Positions 52,823 to 62,128 of a stretch of 64,000 nt of DNA are shown here, in pieces. Each line of letters starts with the position of its first letter. Within the stretch, counting starts at the first letter, position 1. The DNA lies in assembly GCF_007556815.1 (NCBI RefSeq), contig NZ_CP041745.1, forward strand, positions 3,883,001-3,947,000. The letters run 5' to 3'. Position numbers and translations under genes: made by a program. The notes below the pieces were generated by a model that was not told the origin of the DNA, searched no databases, and was given only the letters and a program-made list of their open reading frames with translations. The DNA is from Paraburkholderia megapolitana. GTDB lineage: Bacteria > Pseudomonadota > Gammaproteobacteria > Burkholderiales > Burkholderiaceae.

Positions 52823-54235
52823 TCAGTGCGCGCCGGGCGCGTGGCCCGATGCGTCGGGTTGTGGACTCGTGATGGCGTCCACCACGCGCTCCATCTGCAT
52901 GAAACGCGAGCCTTTTACGAGAATCGTTGCACCGGCGCCGAAGCCGGCTTGCTGCAATTGCGCGAGCAATCCAGCGAGGTCGTCCGCGTGGTACGCGCCG
53001 GCGCCGTACGCGCCGCACGCATCGCGGGTCGCGTCGCCGAGCGCAAACAGCTCGTCGATACCGCGCTCCTTCGCATAGGCACCGACCTCGCGATGAAACG
53101 CCGGGCCGTTGTCGCCGACTTCACCCATGTCGCCCATCACCAGCACGCGCGGCGATGCCTGAGCGGCGAGCACATCGATTGCAGCAAGCATCGAGTCGGG
53201 GTTCGCGTTGTACGTATCGTCGATCACGGTCGCGCCGGCCAGCGCGCCGCGTGTCGCATGCTTCACCTGCAGGCGCCCTTTCACGGCGCCGAATGCTTCG
53301 AGGCCACGGCGGATCGCGTCGAGCGTTACACCAGCGGCAAGCGCTGCGGCCGTCGCGGCCAGTGCGTTGCGCGCGTTGTGCTCGCCGAGCACCTGCAGCG
53401 TGATGTCGACGTGGCCTGCTGGCGTGTCGATGCCCAGACGGTTGCCGGTCAGCGTGCCGGTCACCGCGGCTTCTGTATGACGGTTCGCGTCGTTCAGCGA
53501 GAAATCGACGATCGGGTTGCCGGTGGCGGCCACGCGCCAGATGCTGGCGTACGCGTCGTCGGCGGGGAACACGGCTGTGCCGTTAGGTGCCAGCGCGTGA
53601 ATGACGCTCGCGTGTTCGAGCGCGACCGCTTCGACCGTCGCCATGAATTCCTGGTGTTCGCGCTGTGCGTTGTTCACGACCGCGACCGTCGGCTCCGCGA
53701 GTTTCGCGAGCACCGCCGTTTCGCCGGGATGATTCATGCCGAGTTCGATTACAGCCAACCGGTGCGCGGCGGTAAGACGGAACAGCGTCAACGGCACGCC
53801 GATGTCGTTGTTGAAGTTGCCAGCAGTCGCAAGCCGCAGATCGGCACCAACCGCAGCCGCGAAGATCGACGAGATCATTTCCTTGACCGTCGTCTTGCCG
53901 TTGCTGCCCGTCACTGCAACGAGCGGCAATGTGAAACGACGGCGCCAGCCGCGCGCGAGCGTGCCGAGTGCGACGCGCGTATCCGTTACTTTTAACGTCG
54001 GCACTTGCCAGCCGTCGGGACTGCGTGCAACCAGCACCGCCGATACGTTCCGTGCCGCGACGTCGGCGAGGAAATCGTGTGCATCGAAGCGGTCGCCCTT
54101 CAGCGCGACGAACAGATCGCCGGGGCCGGCCGTGCGGCTGTCGGTCGACACGCGTTCGAACGTCGTGCCCGCATCGCCGAGAACAGTTGCGCCCGGAATC
54201 AGCCCAGCGGCTTCACGCAGCGAGAACAAAGTCAT
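52823..54235 (-). CDS. murF: UDP-MurNAc-tripeptide-D-alanyl-D-alanine ligase
   Basis: The 470-residue ligase adds the D-Ala-D-Ala dipeptide. It has DSRTAGPGDLFVALKGDRFDAHDF, the ATP loop VTGSNGKTTVKEM, IELGMNHPGETAVLA and VIDDTYNANPDSM. ATG 54235 overlaps the murE stop by 4 bases; the longer frame to 55363 is a shadow of murE. Confidence 0.97.
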   Translation of the reverse strand: MTLFSLREAAGLIPGATVLGDAGTTFERVSTDSRTAGPGDLFVALKGDRFDAHDFLADVAARNVSAVLVARSPDGWQVPTLKVTDTRVALGTLARGWRRRFTLPLVAVTGSNGKTTVKEMISSIFAAAVGADLRLATAGNFNNDIGVPLTLFRLTAAHRLAVIELGMNHPGETAVLAKLAEPTVAVVNNAQREHQEFMATVEAVALEHASVIHALAPNGTAVFPADDAYASIWRVAATGNPIVDFSLNDANRHTEAAVTGTLTGNRLGIDTPAGHVDITLQVLGEHNARNALAATAAALAAGVTLDAIRRGLEAFGAVKGRLQVKHATRGALAGATVIDDTYNANPDSMLAAIDVLAAQASPRVLVMGDMGEVGDNGPAFHREVGAYAKERGIDELFALGDATRDACGAYGAGAYHADDLAGLLAQLQQAGFGAGATILVKGSRFMQMERVVDAITSPQPDASGHAPGAH

Positions 54236-55776
54236 TCGCCACCTCCCCGTGCCTGCGTCGCCCGCGCAGCCAGCGCGAGACGGGCGTGATCCTGATCGGA
54301 GAATGCGCGCTTCCTGCCCATGATTTCCTGAGTCGATTCGTGCCCTTTGCCGGCCAGCACGATCACGTCTTCGCGTGCGGCCGTGCGGATTGCCTGCAGG
54401 ATCGCGCTCGCGCGATCCTCGATGCGGCGCGCCTTCGACGCGTCCTGCATGCCCGCGACGATCTGGTCGATGATGCTCTGCGGGTCTTCGCCACGCGGGT
54501 TGTCGCTGGTTACGACGACGCCATCGGCGAGCCGCTCGGCGATCGCGCCCATCAGCGGCCGTTTGGTCGCATCGCGGTCGCCGCCGCAACCGAACATGCA
54601 GATCAGTTCGCCGCCGCGCGCTTCCGCCATCGGGCGCAGGGCGGTCAGCGTCTTGTCGAGCGCGTCGGGTGTGTGTGCGTAGTCGATCACGACGAGCGGC
54701 TCGTCGTTCTGCAGGCGGCCACCGAGCCGCTGCATCCGGCCGTTCACCGGTTCCAGCTTCGCCAGTTCGGCGAGGGCGGCGTCGAACGGTACGTCGGCGG
54801 CAAGCAGTGCGCCCAGCACGCCGAGCAGATTGCTCACGTTGAACGCGCCGAGTGTCGCGACCTCGACGTCGGCATTGCCCCAGTCCGATGCGAGATGAAA
54901 TGCGGTCCCGATCGCGGTGGGGCGCACGTTCGAGGCGAGTAGCAATGCATCGGCTGCCGGCGCACCGTCGGGCGCGGTGTCGAGACCGTAAGCGATAACG
55001 CGCGCGTGACCGCGCACACTGGCGATCAACCGGTGGCCCGCTTCGTCGTCGCGATTGATCACCGCGCAGCGCAAGCCGGGCCACGCGAAGAGCCGTGCTT
55101 TCGCCGCTTCGTAAGCGGCGAACGTGCCGTGATAGTCGAGGTGATCCTGCGTGAGATTGGTGAAGACGGCGATATCGAACGAGGTTCCGTTCACGCGGCC
55201 CTGATGCAGCGCGTGCGACGACACTTCCATCGCCACCGCCTGTGCACCCGCGTCGCGCAGTTCGGCGAGGTTGCGCTGCAGCTGCGGTGCATCCGGTGTC
55301 GTGAAGCCCGTGTGGACCAGTTGCCCCGGCATGCCGCTGCCGAGCGTCCCGATGATCGCGCAAGGCTTACCCAGTGCGCTCAGTGCCGCCGAGATCCATT
55401 GGGTCGACGACGTCTTGCCGTTCGTGCCGGTCACGCCGATCGCAAGCAGCGCATCGCTGGGGTCTCCGTACCAGCCGCTCGCAATCGATCCCGCCAGTTC
55501 GTTCAGCGCCGGCACCGCGTGCGCGACCGCCGGGTCCGGCTGACCCGCGAAATTGTCCGGCTGATACAGCACCGCGGCAGCGCCGCGCTCGATCGCGTTA
55601 TCGATGAACGCGCGATTGTCCGCGCCGTCCACCGCGTAGGCGAGAAAAACATCGCCGGCGGCAAGCGAGCGCGTATCGGCGTGCAGATGCGCCGTCGGCT
55701 GCGCATGTGCGCGCAGCCAGGCGAGCGCGTCGGCGATCTGCCGGTGCGCGGAGTGCGAGGACCGAAATACGCTCAT
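54232..55776 (-). CDS. murE: UDP-MurNAc-tripeptide synthetase (meso-diaminopimelate-adding)
   Basis: The 514-residue ligase adds meso-diaminopimelate to UDP-MurNAc-L-Ala-D-Glu. The substrate-specificity motif is DNPR in VVTSDNPRGEDPQSI, which predicts meso-DAP rather than lysine. The ATP loop is VTGTNGKTSSTQW, and FTNLTQDHLDYHGTF and DYAHTPDAL are present. It overlaps ftsI and murF by 4 bases each. Confidence 0.97.
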   Translation of the reverse strand: MSVFRSSHSAHRQIADALAWLRAHAQPTAHLHADTRSLAAGDVFLAYAVDGADNRAFIDNAIERGAAAVLYQPDNFAGQPDPAVAHAVPALNELAGSIASGWYGDPSDALLAIGVTGTNGKTSSTQWISAALSALGKPCAIIGTLGSGMPGQLVHTGFTTPDAPQLQRNLAELRDAGAQAVAMEVSSHALHQGRVNGTSFDIAVFTNLTQDHLDYHGTFAAYEAAKARLFAWPGLRCAVINRDDEAGHRLIASVRGHARVIAYGLDTAPDGAPAADALLLASNVRPTAIGTAFHLASDWGNADVEVATLGAFNVSNLLGVLGALLAADVPFDAALAELAKLEPVNGRMQRLGGRLQNDEPLVVIDYAHTPDALDKTLTALRPMAEARGGELICMFGCGGDRDATKRPLMGAIAERLADGVVVTSDNPRGEDPQSIIDQIVAGMQDASKARRIEDRASAILQAIRTAAREDVIVLAGKGHESTQEIMGRKRAFSDQDHARLALAARATQARGGGE

Positions 55777-57647
55777 CGCACGACTCCGGGGCGGTTCTTC
55801 GCGTTGTCGGCGATGGTCATGTGTTTCGCGGCGGTGTTCGTCGCGAGCCTCTTCGCAGCGGTGGGTGCGAGCGCGGGCGTGGGTGTCGACGGTGCCGCGG
55901 ATGCGCTGTCGTCGGACACGACTAGCTGCTTCACCGGCATGTCAGGCGGTATGTTCAGCGAACGCAGCGTATCGCCGGCGATTGCCGAGAACACCGGACC
56001 CGACACCCAGCCGCCGAAGTGGCTGCCGGACGTCGGTTCATCGACCGACACGGCGACTACGATGCGCGGATTCGGCATCGGCGCCATGCCGACGAAAGAC
56101 GCGCGGTACTTCGATTTGTCGTAGCCGCGACCGACGTGTTTGTACGCGGTACCGCTCTTGCCGCCGACGCGATAGCCGGGCACTGCCGCTTCCGGCGATG
56201 TGCCGCCTGGCGCCACGACGGTTTCGAGCATCGCGCGAACTTCGCGCGCGGTGGTCGGCGAGAAGACCTGCGGACCGGTCACCTGCGCATCGCCCTGCGT
56301 GCGGAAAATGGACACGGGCAGCACCTCGCCGTCGTGCGCGATGGCCGTGTAAGCGCGGCCAAGCTGGAACAGCGACGCCGACAGGCCGTAGCCGTACGAC
56401 ATCGTCGCCTGTTCGATCCGGCGCCAGCTCTTCCACGGACGCAGACGGCCAGCCGCCGCACCCGGGAAGCCGACCTTCGGCGCCTGACCGAGACCGATGC
56501 TGGTGTACATGTTCCACATCTCTTCGGGCTTGAGCTGCATCGCGATCTTGGTCGCGCCGATGTTGCTCGACTTCTGGATCACGCCGCCTACGGTCAGCAC
56601 GCCGAACGCGCTGTCGTCGGTGATCTGCGCGCCGTCGAGCATGAAACGTCCGGGGCCTGTATCTACCAGGGTAGTCGGCGAGACGCGATGCAGATCGAGT
56701 GCGAGCGAGATCGTGAACGGCTTCATGATCGAACCGGGCTCGAACACATCGGTCAGGATGCGGTTGCGCAACTGCTCGCCGGTCAGGTGCGTGCGGTCGT
56801 TCGGGTTATAGGTCGGGTAATTGACGAGAGCCAGCACCTCGCCGGTCTTCACGTCGATCACCATTGCCGCACCGGCCTTGGCCTTGAATTTCTCCACTGC
56901 CGCTTTCAGGTTCGTATACGCGATGTACTGGACCTTGCTGTCGATCGACAGGTCCACGTCGTCGCCGTTGTGCGGAATCACCTGCTCGTCGACGTCCTCG
57001 ACGATATGGCCCATGCGGTCCTTGATGACGTGGCGGATACCGGGTGTGCCTTCGAGCATTTTCTGGTCGCCGAGTTCGACGCCTTCCTGGCCTTCGTCCT
57101 CGACGTTGGTGAAACCGATCAGGTGAGCGGTGATCTCGCCTTCCGGATAGAAGCGCTTGTATTCGTCGCGCTGATAGATGCCGGGAATGTCGAGGTCGGC
57201 GACCTGCTGAGCAACGTCGACCGGCACCTGGCGCTTCACGTAGACAAAGGTCTTGTCCTCCGACAGCTTGGTGCGCAATTCCTTTTGCGTCATGCCAAGC
57301 AGCTTGCCGAGCGACGCGAGCTTGTCGGCGCCGAGATCGTCGGGCACGGCTTCGGGAATCGCCCAGATCGCGCGCACCGGCAGACTCGTGGCGAGCACGA
57401 GCCCGTTGCGATCGAGAATCTTGCCACGCGTGGCCGGCAGTTCGAGCGTGCGCTGATAGCGGCTCTCGCCCTGCTTCTGATAGAACGCGTTGCCCGGCCC
57501 CTGAATCCAGAACGCGCGCGCGGTCAGTGCGACGAACGCCATGAACAGCATGAACACCACGAGCTTCGAGCGCCACATCGGCAGACGCACCGAGAGGATC
57601 GGGTTCGCCGAAAAGGCTACGCTCTTGCGGTTCGACGATTTCTTCAT
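55773..57647 (-). CDS. ftsI: Septal transpeptidase FtsI (PBP3)
   Basis: The 624-residue class B penicillin-binding protein crosslinks septal peptidoglycan. It has a short cytoplasmic part, one membrane helix (LVVFMLFMAFVALTARAFWI), and the transpeptidase motifs SIMK (near residue 305), SSN (near 358) and KSGT (near 497). The final 50 residues are an Ala/Pro/Thr-rich tail. It overlaps ftsL and murE by 4 bases. Confidence 0.97.
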   Translation of the reverse strand: MKKSSNRKSVAFSANPILSVRLPMWRSKLVVFMLFMAFVALTARAFWIQGPGNAFYQKQGESRYQRTLELPATRGKILDRNGLVLATSLPVRAIWAIPEAVPDDLGADKLASLGKLLGMTQKELRTKLSEDKTFVYVKRQVPVDVAQQVADLDIPGIYQRDEYKRFYPEGEITAHLIGFTNVEDEGQEGVELGDQKMLEGTPGIRHVIKDRMGHIVEDVDEQVIPHNGDDVDLSIDSKVQYIAYTNLKAAVEKFKAKAGAAMVIDVKTGEVLALVNYPTYNPNDRTHLTGEQLRNRILTDVFEPGSIMKPFTISLALDLHRVSPTTLVDTGPGRFMLDGAQITDDSAFGVLTVGGVIQKSSNIGATKIAMQLKPEEMWNMYTSIGLGQAPKVGFPGAAAGRLRPWKSWRRIEQATMSYGYGLSASLFQLGRAYTAIAHDGEVLPVSIFRTQGDAQVTGPQVFSPTTAREVRAMLETVVAPGGTSPEAAVPGYRVGGKSGTAYKHVGRGYDKSKYRASFVGMAPMPNPRIVVAVSVDEPTSGSHFGGWVSGPVFSAIAGDTLRSLNIPPDMPVKQLVVSDDSASAAPSTPTPALAPTAAKRLATNTAAKHMTIADNAKNRPGVVR

Positions 57648-57997
57648 CGTGCGCCTCCGCGATGGGTCGCCGTAGCGGGTGCCGGCACGGGCGCCGACGT
57701 CGGAATCGGTGCGTCCTCAGCCTTCACGGCGCCGGAATCGAGCGTCAGGTATTGCGTACGGCCGGTCGTGACGGACTGCATCTTCAGTGAAGCCGTGGCG
57801 ATCTGTTCGATGCGCGAAGTCTTCGACAACGCGCTCTGCTGATATTGAAGCTGCGAATAATCCTGCTGCAACTGACGCTCCTGCGTCTGTGCGCGCTGCA
57901 ACTGGATGAAGATCTGGCGCTGCTGGTTCGTCGCATTAACAACCGACAACGCACATCCCATCACGACGATCAGCAGGAAGATATTGAGGCGGTTCAT
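57644..57997 (-). CDS. ftsL: Cell division protein FtsL
   Basis: The 117-residue bitopic protein has a short N-terminus, one membrane helix ([18 protein letters not shown]), and a coiled-coil segment ([20 protein letters not shown]) that pairs with FtsB to activate FtsWI. The C-terminal 30 residues are Pro/Ala-rich. It overlaps rsmH and ftsI by 4 bases. Confidence 0.95.
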   Translation of the reverse strand: MNRLNIFLLIVVMGCALSVVNATNQQRQIFIQLQRAQTQERQLQQDYSQLQYQQSALSKTSRIEQIATASLKMQSVTTGRTQYLTLDSGAVKAEDAPIPTSAPVPAPATATHRGGAR

Positions 57998-58947
57998 GGC
58001 GCGATCCGCTCGGCGATGCGCATCACGGCGGAACGCGCGCGCGGGTTCGCGGCGACTTCCGCGTCGCTCGCGAACACGCGGCCACGCAGTTTGAGCGGCG
58101 GGCTGGGGAGATCAGCGGCACGGATCGGCAGGCGGCGGTCGAGCACAGGCGCACTAGCGTGCACCTGCATGAACCGCTTGACGATCCGGTCCTCGAGCGA
58201 ATGAAAGCTGATCACCACCAGCCGCCCCCCTTGCTCCAGCAACGACAATGCAGCTTCTAAAACGACTTGCAGCTCCGCAAGCTCTTGATTGACGTGAATC
58301 CGTATAGCCTGAAAGGTGCGGGTTGCCGGATCCTTGCCCTTCTCACGGGTTTTGACGACGTTAGCCACGATTTCGGCAAGCTCGCCCGTGCTGACGAGAG
58401 GCCCAAGACGGTCGGACTCTGCCCGGCGAGCAACAAGCGCCTTTGCAATCTGAAAAGCAAACCGTTCTTCCCCATAATCTCGTATCACCTCCGTCAGTTC
58501 CTGCACCGTGGCCCGCGCGAGCCAGTCAGCGGCAGACTCGCCGCGCGTCGGGTCCATTCGCATGTCGAGCGGGCCGTCGGCGCGGAAACTGAAACCCCGC
58601 TCCGGGTCGTCGATTTGCGGCGACGACACGCCCAGATCCAGCAACACTCCCGACACACGCCCTACTCCGCGCTCCGCCAGTGCGTCGCGCAGTGAAGCAA
58701 AACTCTCGTGCACGATCTCGAAACGCGGATCGGCGATCTGCTGCGCCGTGGCGATGGCGAGCGGGTCCTTGTCGAAGGCGATCAGCCGCCCCGCTTCGCC
58801 CAGCCTGCCCAACACCGCGCGGCTGTGACCACCGCGCCCGAACGTGCCGTCCACGTAGACACCGTCCGCGCGCGTCAGCAACGCATCGACCGCTTCTTCC
58901 AGCAGCACCGTGCGATGCTGCAACTCGTTTCCCATCGCAGGTGCCAT
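57994..58947 (-). CDS. rsmH: 16S rRNA m4C1402 methyltransferase
   Basis: The 317-residue (or 313) SAM enzyme methylates N4 of C1402 in 16S rRNA. It has the SAM motif [15 protein letters not shown], the [18 protein letters not shown] segment and [18 protein letters not shown] 58947 ([16 protein letters not shown]) and ATG 58935 ([12 protein letters not shown]) are both possible; neither has a strong ribosome-binding site. It follows mraZ by 15 bases. Confidence 0.95.
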   Translation of the reverse strand: MAPAMGNELQHRTVLLEEAVDALLTRADGVYVDGTFGRGGHSRAVLGRLGEAGRLIAFDKDPLAIATAQQIADPRFEIVHESFASLRDALAERGVGRVSGVLLDLGVSSPQIDDPERGFSFRADGPLDMRMDPTRGESAADWLARATVQELTEVIRDYGEERFAFQIAKALVARRAESDRLGPLVSTGELAEIVANVVKTREKGKDPATRTFQAIRIHVNQELAELQVVLEAALSLLEQGGRLVVISFHSLEDRIVKRFMQVHASAPVLDRRLPIRAADLPSPPLKLRGRVFASDAEVAANPRARSAVMRIAERIAP

Positions 58948-58962
58948 ATTCGTGAACCGCGA

Positions 58963-59391
58963 TCAGAACGTGAAATTCTTCAACGCATCGGGCATGCCCT
59001 GGGCCATCGCCGCCTGTTCCTTCGCAGCGTAGGTTTGCGCGTCCCATAACTCGAAGTGACTGCCCATGCCGAGCAACATCACTTCTTTTTCAAGCGCGGC
59101 GGCGAGCCGCAATTCCGGCGACACGAGCACGCGACCCGCCGTGTCCAGATCGACATCCGATGCGTTACCGAGAAAAATCCGGCGCCACCAGTGAGCGTCC
59201 ATGGGCAGCGCTGCGATCTTGGTGCGAAAGACCTCCCATTCCGGGCGCGGAAACAGCAACAGGCAGCCGTCCGGGTGCTTGGTAATCGTCACCCGGCCTT
59301 CTGCCTGTCCTTGCAGCGCATCCCGATAGCGGGACGGAATCGACATCCGTCCTTTCGCATCGAGTGTCAGCGCCGACGCCCCTTGGAACAC
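58963..59391 (-). CDS. mraZ: Transcriptional regulator MraZ
   Basis: The 142-residue protein has two AbrB-like halves, each with a DxxxR motif: [17 protein letters not shown] and [17 protein letters not shown]. In E. coli MraZ represses the dcw promoter by binding direct repeats at its own promoter; the matching repeats here are at 59461-59500. Translation starts at GTG 59391, with GGGGAG 6 bases before it. It is the first gene of the dcw cluster. Confidence 0.96.
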   Translation of the reverse strand: MFQGASALTLDAKGRMSIPSRYRDALQGQAEGRVTITKHPDGCLLLFPRPEWEVFRTKIAALPMDAHWWRRIFLGNASDVDLDTAGRVLVSPELRLAAALEKEVMLLGMGSHFELWDAQTYAAKEQAAMAQGMPDALKNFTF

Positions 59392-59807
59392 TTCGCTCTC
59401 CCCTTGCCCGGCGTCCGCCGCCGTTCGCCTGATTTCGAAAATCTACCCGGAAAGGCCCGGGAAATCACACAAAAATACACTTTCTCACACTGTCTCCCAC
59501 TTTAGAGGAACGCTAAAGACGGGTCAAGGGAGATGCGCGGTTTTTTAACGAAATTTGTTTGTTAGAACAAGGACTTAGCGCGACTCCTTCACGTCACCCT
59601 TAAAATGGGAAAACCTTTATAAATGAATGGACTAGTGAAGCTTGTGAAGGTGATACGTGAAAAGCAGGAGGGAAGCGCCCGGCGGAAAAGCGATCTGGGC
59701 GGGAGAAATAAGGCGGGATAACCGACGTGGAGTAACGATGTGAGGTAAAACCGGCGCCGCATTTTTGAGACAGCGCGGATCGCGCCGTCCCACTTCAAAC
59801 AAGACCG
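59392..59807. other. dcw promoter region and coq7-mraZ gap
   Basis: The right part of this 416-base gap is an AT-richer stretch with a long imperfect inverted repeat, TTCACGT near 59588 paired with ACGTGAA near 59655 (then CACC with GGTG), and a direct repeat CTTCAC-AAG-CTTCAC on the minus strand. The left part holds the mraZ promoter and repeat array (59461-59527). A minus-strand frame of 69 codons (59589-59798) has no ribosome-binding site and is not called. Confidence 0.5.
59461..59527 (-). promoter_or_regulatory. mraZ (dcw) promoter with four MraZ-like repeats
   Basis: On the minus strand TTGACC (59527-59522, 5 of 6) and TAAAGT (59504-59499, 4 of 6) are exactly 17 bases apart. Starting in the -10, four consecutive 10-bp units begin with GTG: GTGGGAGACA, GTGTGAGAAA, GTGTATTTTT and GTGTGATTTC (59500 to 59461). 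This matches the layout of the E. coli MraZ site, TGGGN repeats at a 10-bp period. It lies about 70 bases before the mraZ GTG start. Autorepression of dcw by MraZ is inferred. Confidence 0.85.
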
Positions 59808-60446
59808 TCAGACATAGTACGCAGTACGAGTCATCACCTTCGACGCTGCACGCATCAACGCGCGAGCGGGAAACGGCAATTCGATGCCGCCTGCGTCGAC
59901 CGCGGCCTTACCGTGAGCCGCTTCGTCGGCACGCATCTGCTCGACGACGGCACGCGATTCCCGGTCGGCTTCGGGCAATGCATCGAGATGGCCATTCAGA
60001 TGATGCTCGACCTGGCGCTCCGTTTCCGCCATGAAGCCGAGACTCACACGATCGCCGAGACGACCGGCCACCAGACCGATTGCGAGTGCGCCCGCGTACC
60101 AGAGCGGATTCAGCAGGCTGGGGCGGGACTCGAGTGCATCGAGTCGTCGGGAGGTCCACGCGAGGTGATCTTCCTCTTCACGGGCGGCGTGATCGAAGGC
60201 GTTCTTGAGGGTCGGCGAACGCGTGGCCAGCTTCTGCGCCTGATAAAGCGCCTGGGCGCACACCTCGCCGACATGGTTGACCCGCATCAGCGCAGCCGCA
60301 TGATTGCGCTCGGCAGGCGAGAGCTCCGCAGCGGTTTCGGCGGGCTCCAGCGGAGGCGGAACCGGCATCGGGCGCGTCATTCGAGACACTCCGGTCATTG
60401 AGCGTAAACCCCGATCAAACTCGCTAATCCATTCGTCCAGCAACAT
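59808..60446 (-). CDS. coq7: 2-polyprenyl-3-methyl-6-methoxy-benzoquinone monooxygenase
   Basis: The 212-residue di-iron hydroxylase acts late in ubiquinone synthesis. Iron ligands lie in [23 protein letters not shown] and [11 protein letters not shown] (ExxH pairs). A hydrophobic segment [13 protein letters not shown] is typical of Coq7. GGAG lies 7 bases before ATG 60446; the longer frame to 60539 lacks a start signal. Coq7-mraZ linkage is seen in other Burkholderiales. Confidence 0.95.
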   Translation of the reverse strand: MLLDEWISEFDRGLRSMTGVSRMTRPMPVPPPLEPAETAAELSPAERNHAAALMRVNHVGEVCAQALYQAQKLATRSPTLKNAFDHAAREEEDHLAWTSRRLDALESRPSLLNPLWYAGALAIGLVAGRLGDRVSLGFMAETERQVEHHLNGHLDALPEADRESRAVVEQMRADEAAHGKAAVDAGGIELPFPARALMRAASKVMTRTAYYV

Positions 60447-60750
60447 CTGGTTCTCCTGCTTTTTCAATTCGCCACCGATACCCGCAAACGCCCGTCCAGC
60501 AAAGGTATGCGGACAAAAAAACGGGCGCTGCCAAGCCACGGATTATGGCAAAACGGGTGGCCGACTTTTGATTCTAGACCATGTTGCGTAAACGAAACAG
60601 GGACCGACCAGGCGGTCTGCTTTTCCTTTGTCTCGATAAACCCTTTTGTTACATTACGTGGCAACTTCTCGCGAAGTTAATGGCAAGGCCGCAATACAGA
60701 CAACTACTCGCCTTGTGACAAAAATTCGTAGCATCCTTGGAGATCATTCG

Positions 60751-61908
60751 ATGAAAAAGTCGCTTCTCGCGCTTGCAGCTTTTGGCGCGTTCGCTGGCGT
60801 CGCTCATGCTCAAAGCAGTGTCACGCTGTACGGCATTATTGACGAAGGTTTCAACATCAACACGAACGCAGGCGGCAAGCACCTGTACAACCTGTCGAGC
60901 GGTGTTCTGCAAGGCAGCCGTTGGGGCCTGCGCGGCACGGAAGACCTGGGCGGTGGCCTGAAGGCAATCTTCGTGCTCGAAAACGGTTTTGACGTGAACA
61001 GCGGCAAGCTCGGTCAAGGCGGTCTGGAATTCGGTCGTCAAGCCTACGTCGGCCTGTCGAGCCAGTTCGGTACGGTCACGCTGGGTCGTCAGTACGACTC
61101 CGTCGTCGACTACGTCGGCCCGCTCGAAGCCGGCGACCAGTGGGGCGGCTACATCGCTGCTCACCCGGGCGACCTCGACAACTTCAACAACGCTTACCGC
61201 GTGAACAACGCAGTCAAGTTCACCAGCGCGAACTACGCTGGCCTGACGTTCGGCGCCCTGTACAGCTTTGGTGGCGTGGCAGGCGATTTCAGCCGCAATC
61301 AGACGTTCTCGGTCGGTGCTGGTTACAGCAACGGTCCGCTGGTGTTGGGTGTCGGTTACTTGAACGCACGTAACCCGTCGTCGTCGACTGGCCTGTTCGG
61401 CAACAACACCACGAGCGGCACGGCAGCTCCGGTGACGTCGCCGGTCTACCTGGGCTACGCAAATGCCAACACGTACCAGGTCATCGGTGCGGGCGGTGCT
61501 TACACGTTCGGCGCAGCAACGATCGGCGCGACGTACTCGAACATCAAGTTCATGAACTTCTCGAGCGGCGCGTTCCTGAGCCAGACCGCCACGTTCAACA
61601 ACGGCGAACTGAACTTCAAGTATCAGCTGACCCCGGCACTCGTGCTCGGCGCTGCGTATGACTACACGCGCGGCAGCAAGATCAGCGGCGGCTCCGCTGC
61701 CCAGTATCACCAAGGTTCGATCGGCGCCGATTACTTCCTGTCGAAGCGGACCGACGTCTATGTGATTGGCGTCTACCAGCATGCTTTGGGCAATACGCTG
61801 GACGCGAAGGGCAATGTTATCCAAGCCGATGCTTCGATCAACGGCCTGACGCCTTCGGCGAACCAGAACCAGCTGACGGCACGTGTCGGTATCCGCCACA
61901 AGTTCTAA
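60751..61908 (+). CDS. Outer membrane porin (Burkholderia type, porin_4/OmpC-like)
   Basis: The 385-residue trimeric porin has a signal peptide cleaved after AHA at residue 20 (QSSVTLYGIID follows). The 16-strand barrel pattern and the usual QGSRWGLRGTEDLGGGLKA, FGRQAYVGLSSQFGTVTLGRQYD and a C-terminal GIRHKF with terminal phenylalanine, which signals BAM assembly, are present. GGAG (60739-60742) lies 8 bases before ATG 60751. It ends in a strong terminator. Confidence 0.96.
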   Translation: MKKSLLALAAFGAFAGVAHAQSSVTLYGIIDEGFNINTNAGGKHLYNLSSGVLQGSRWGLRGTEDLGGGLKAIFVLENGFDVNSGKLGQGGLEFGRQAYVGLSSQFGTVTLGRQYDSVVDYVGPLEAGDQWGGYIAAHPGDLDNFNNAYRVNNAVKFTSANYAGLTFGALYSFGGVAGDFSRNQTFSVGAGYSNGPLVLGVGYLNARNPSSSTGLFGNNTTSGTAAPVTSPVYLGYANANTYQVIGAGGAYTFGAATIGATYSNIKFMNFSSGAFLSQTATFNNGELNFKYQLTPALVLGAAYDYTRGSKISGGSAAQYHQGSIGADYFLSKRTDVYVIGVYQHALGNTLDAKGNVIQADASINGLTPSANQNQLTARVGIRHKF

Positions 61909-61934
61909 TAAGTCGTAAAAAAGCAGTTCAACTC

Positions 61935-61961
61935 AAAGGCGCCTTCGGGCGCCTTTTTTTG
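61935..61961 (+). terminator. Rho-independent terminator of the porin gene
   Basis: AAAGGCGCC (61935-61943) pairs with GGCGCCTTT (61948-61956) around TTCG, followed by more T. It lies 27 bases after the porin stop. Confidence 0.93.
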
Positions 61962-61995
61962 TCTGCTGCTTTTGCGGGTTGCGCGGATGGGTAAT

Positions 61996-62032
61996 GAAAA
62001 ACGGCCTGACAGGGTGACCTGTCAGGCCGTTT
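61996..62032 (-). terminator. Rho-independent terminator of fadD
   Basis: ACGGCCTGACAGG (62001-62013) pairs perfectly with CCTGTCAGGCCGT (62018-62030) around GTGA. On the minus strand it runs into TTTTTC. It lies about 97-130 bases after the fadD stop. Confidence 0.88.
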
Positions 62033-62128
62033 GATCTTGCAGATCCAGTTGTCTTCGCGTCATGTGCGACCTACTCGATCGCACCTTCGCGCTCGCCGTA
62101 ACGTTGTTCGGCGCCCGACTACATACTG

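Noticed and set aside
59589..59798. 69-codon minus-strand frame between coq7 and mraZ
   Set aside because: There is no start signal and the residues look like translated AT-rich promoter DNA.
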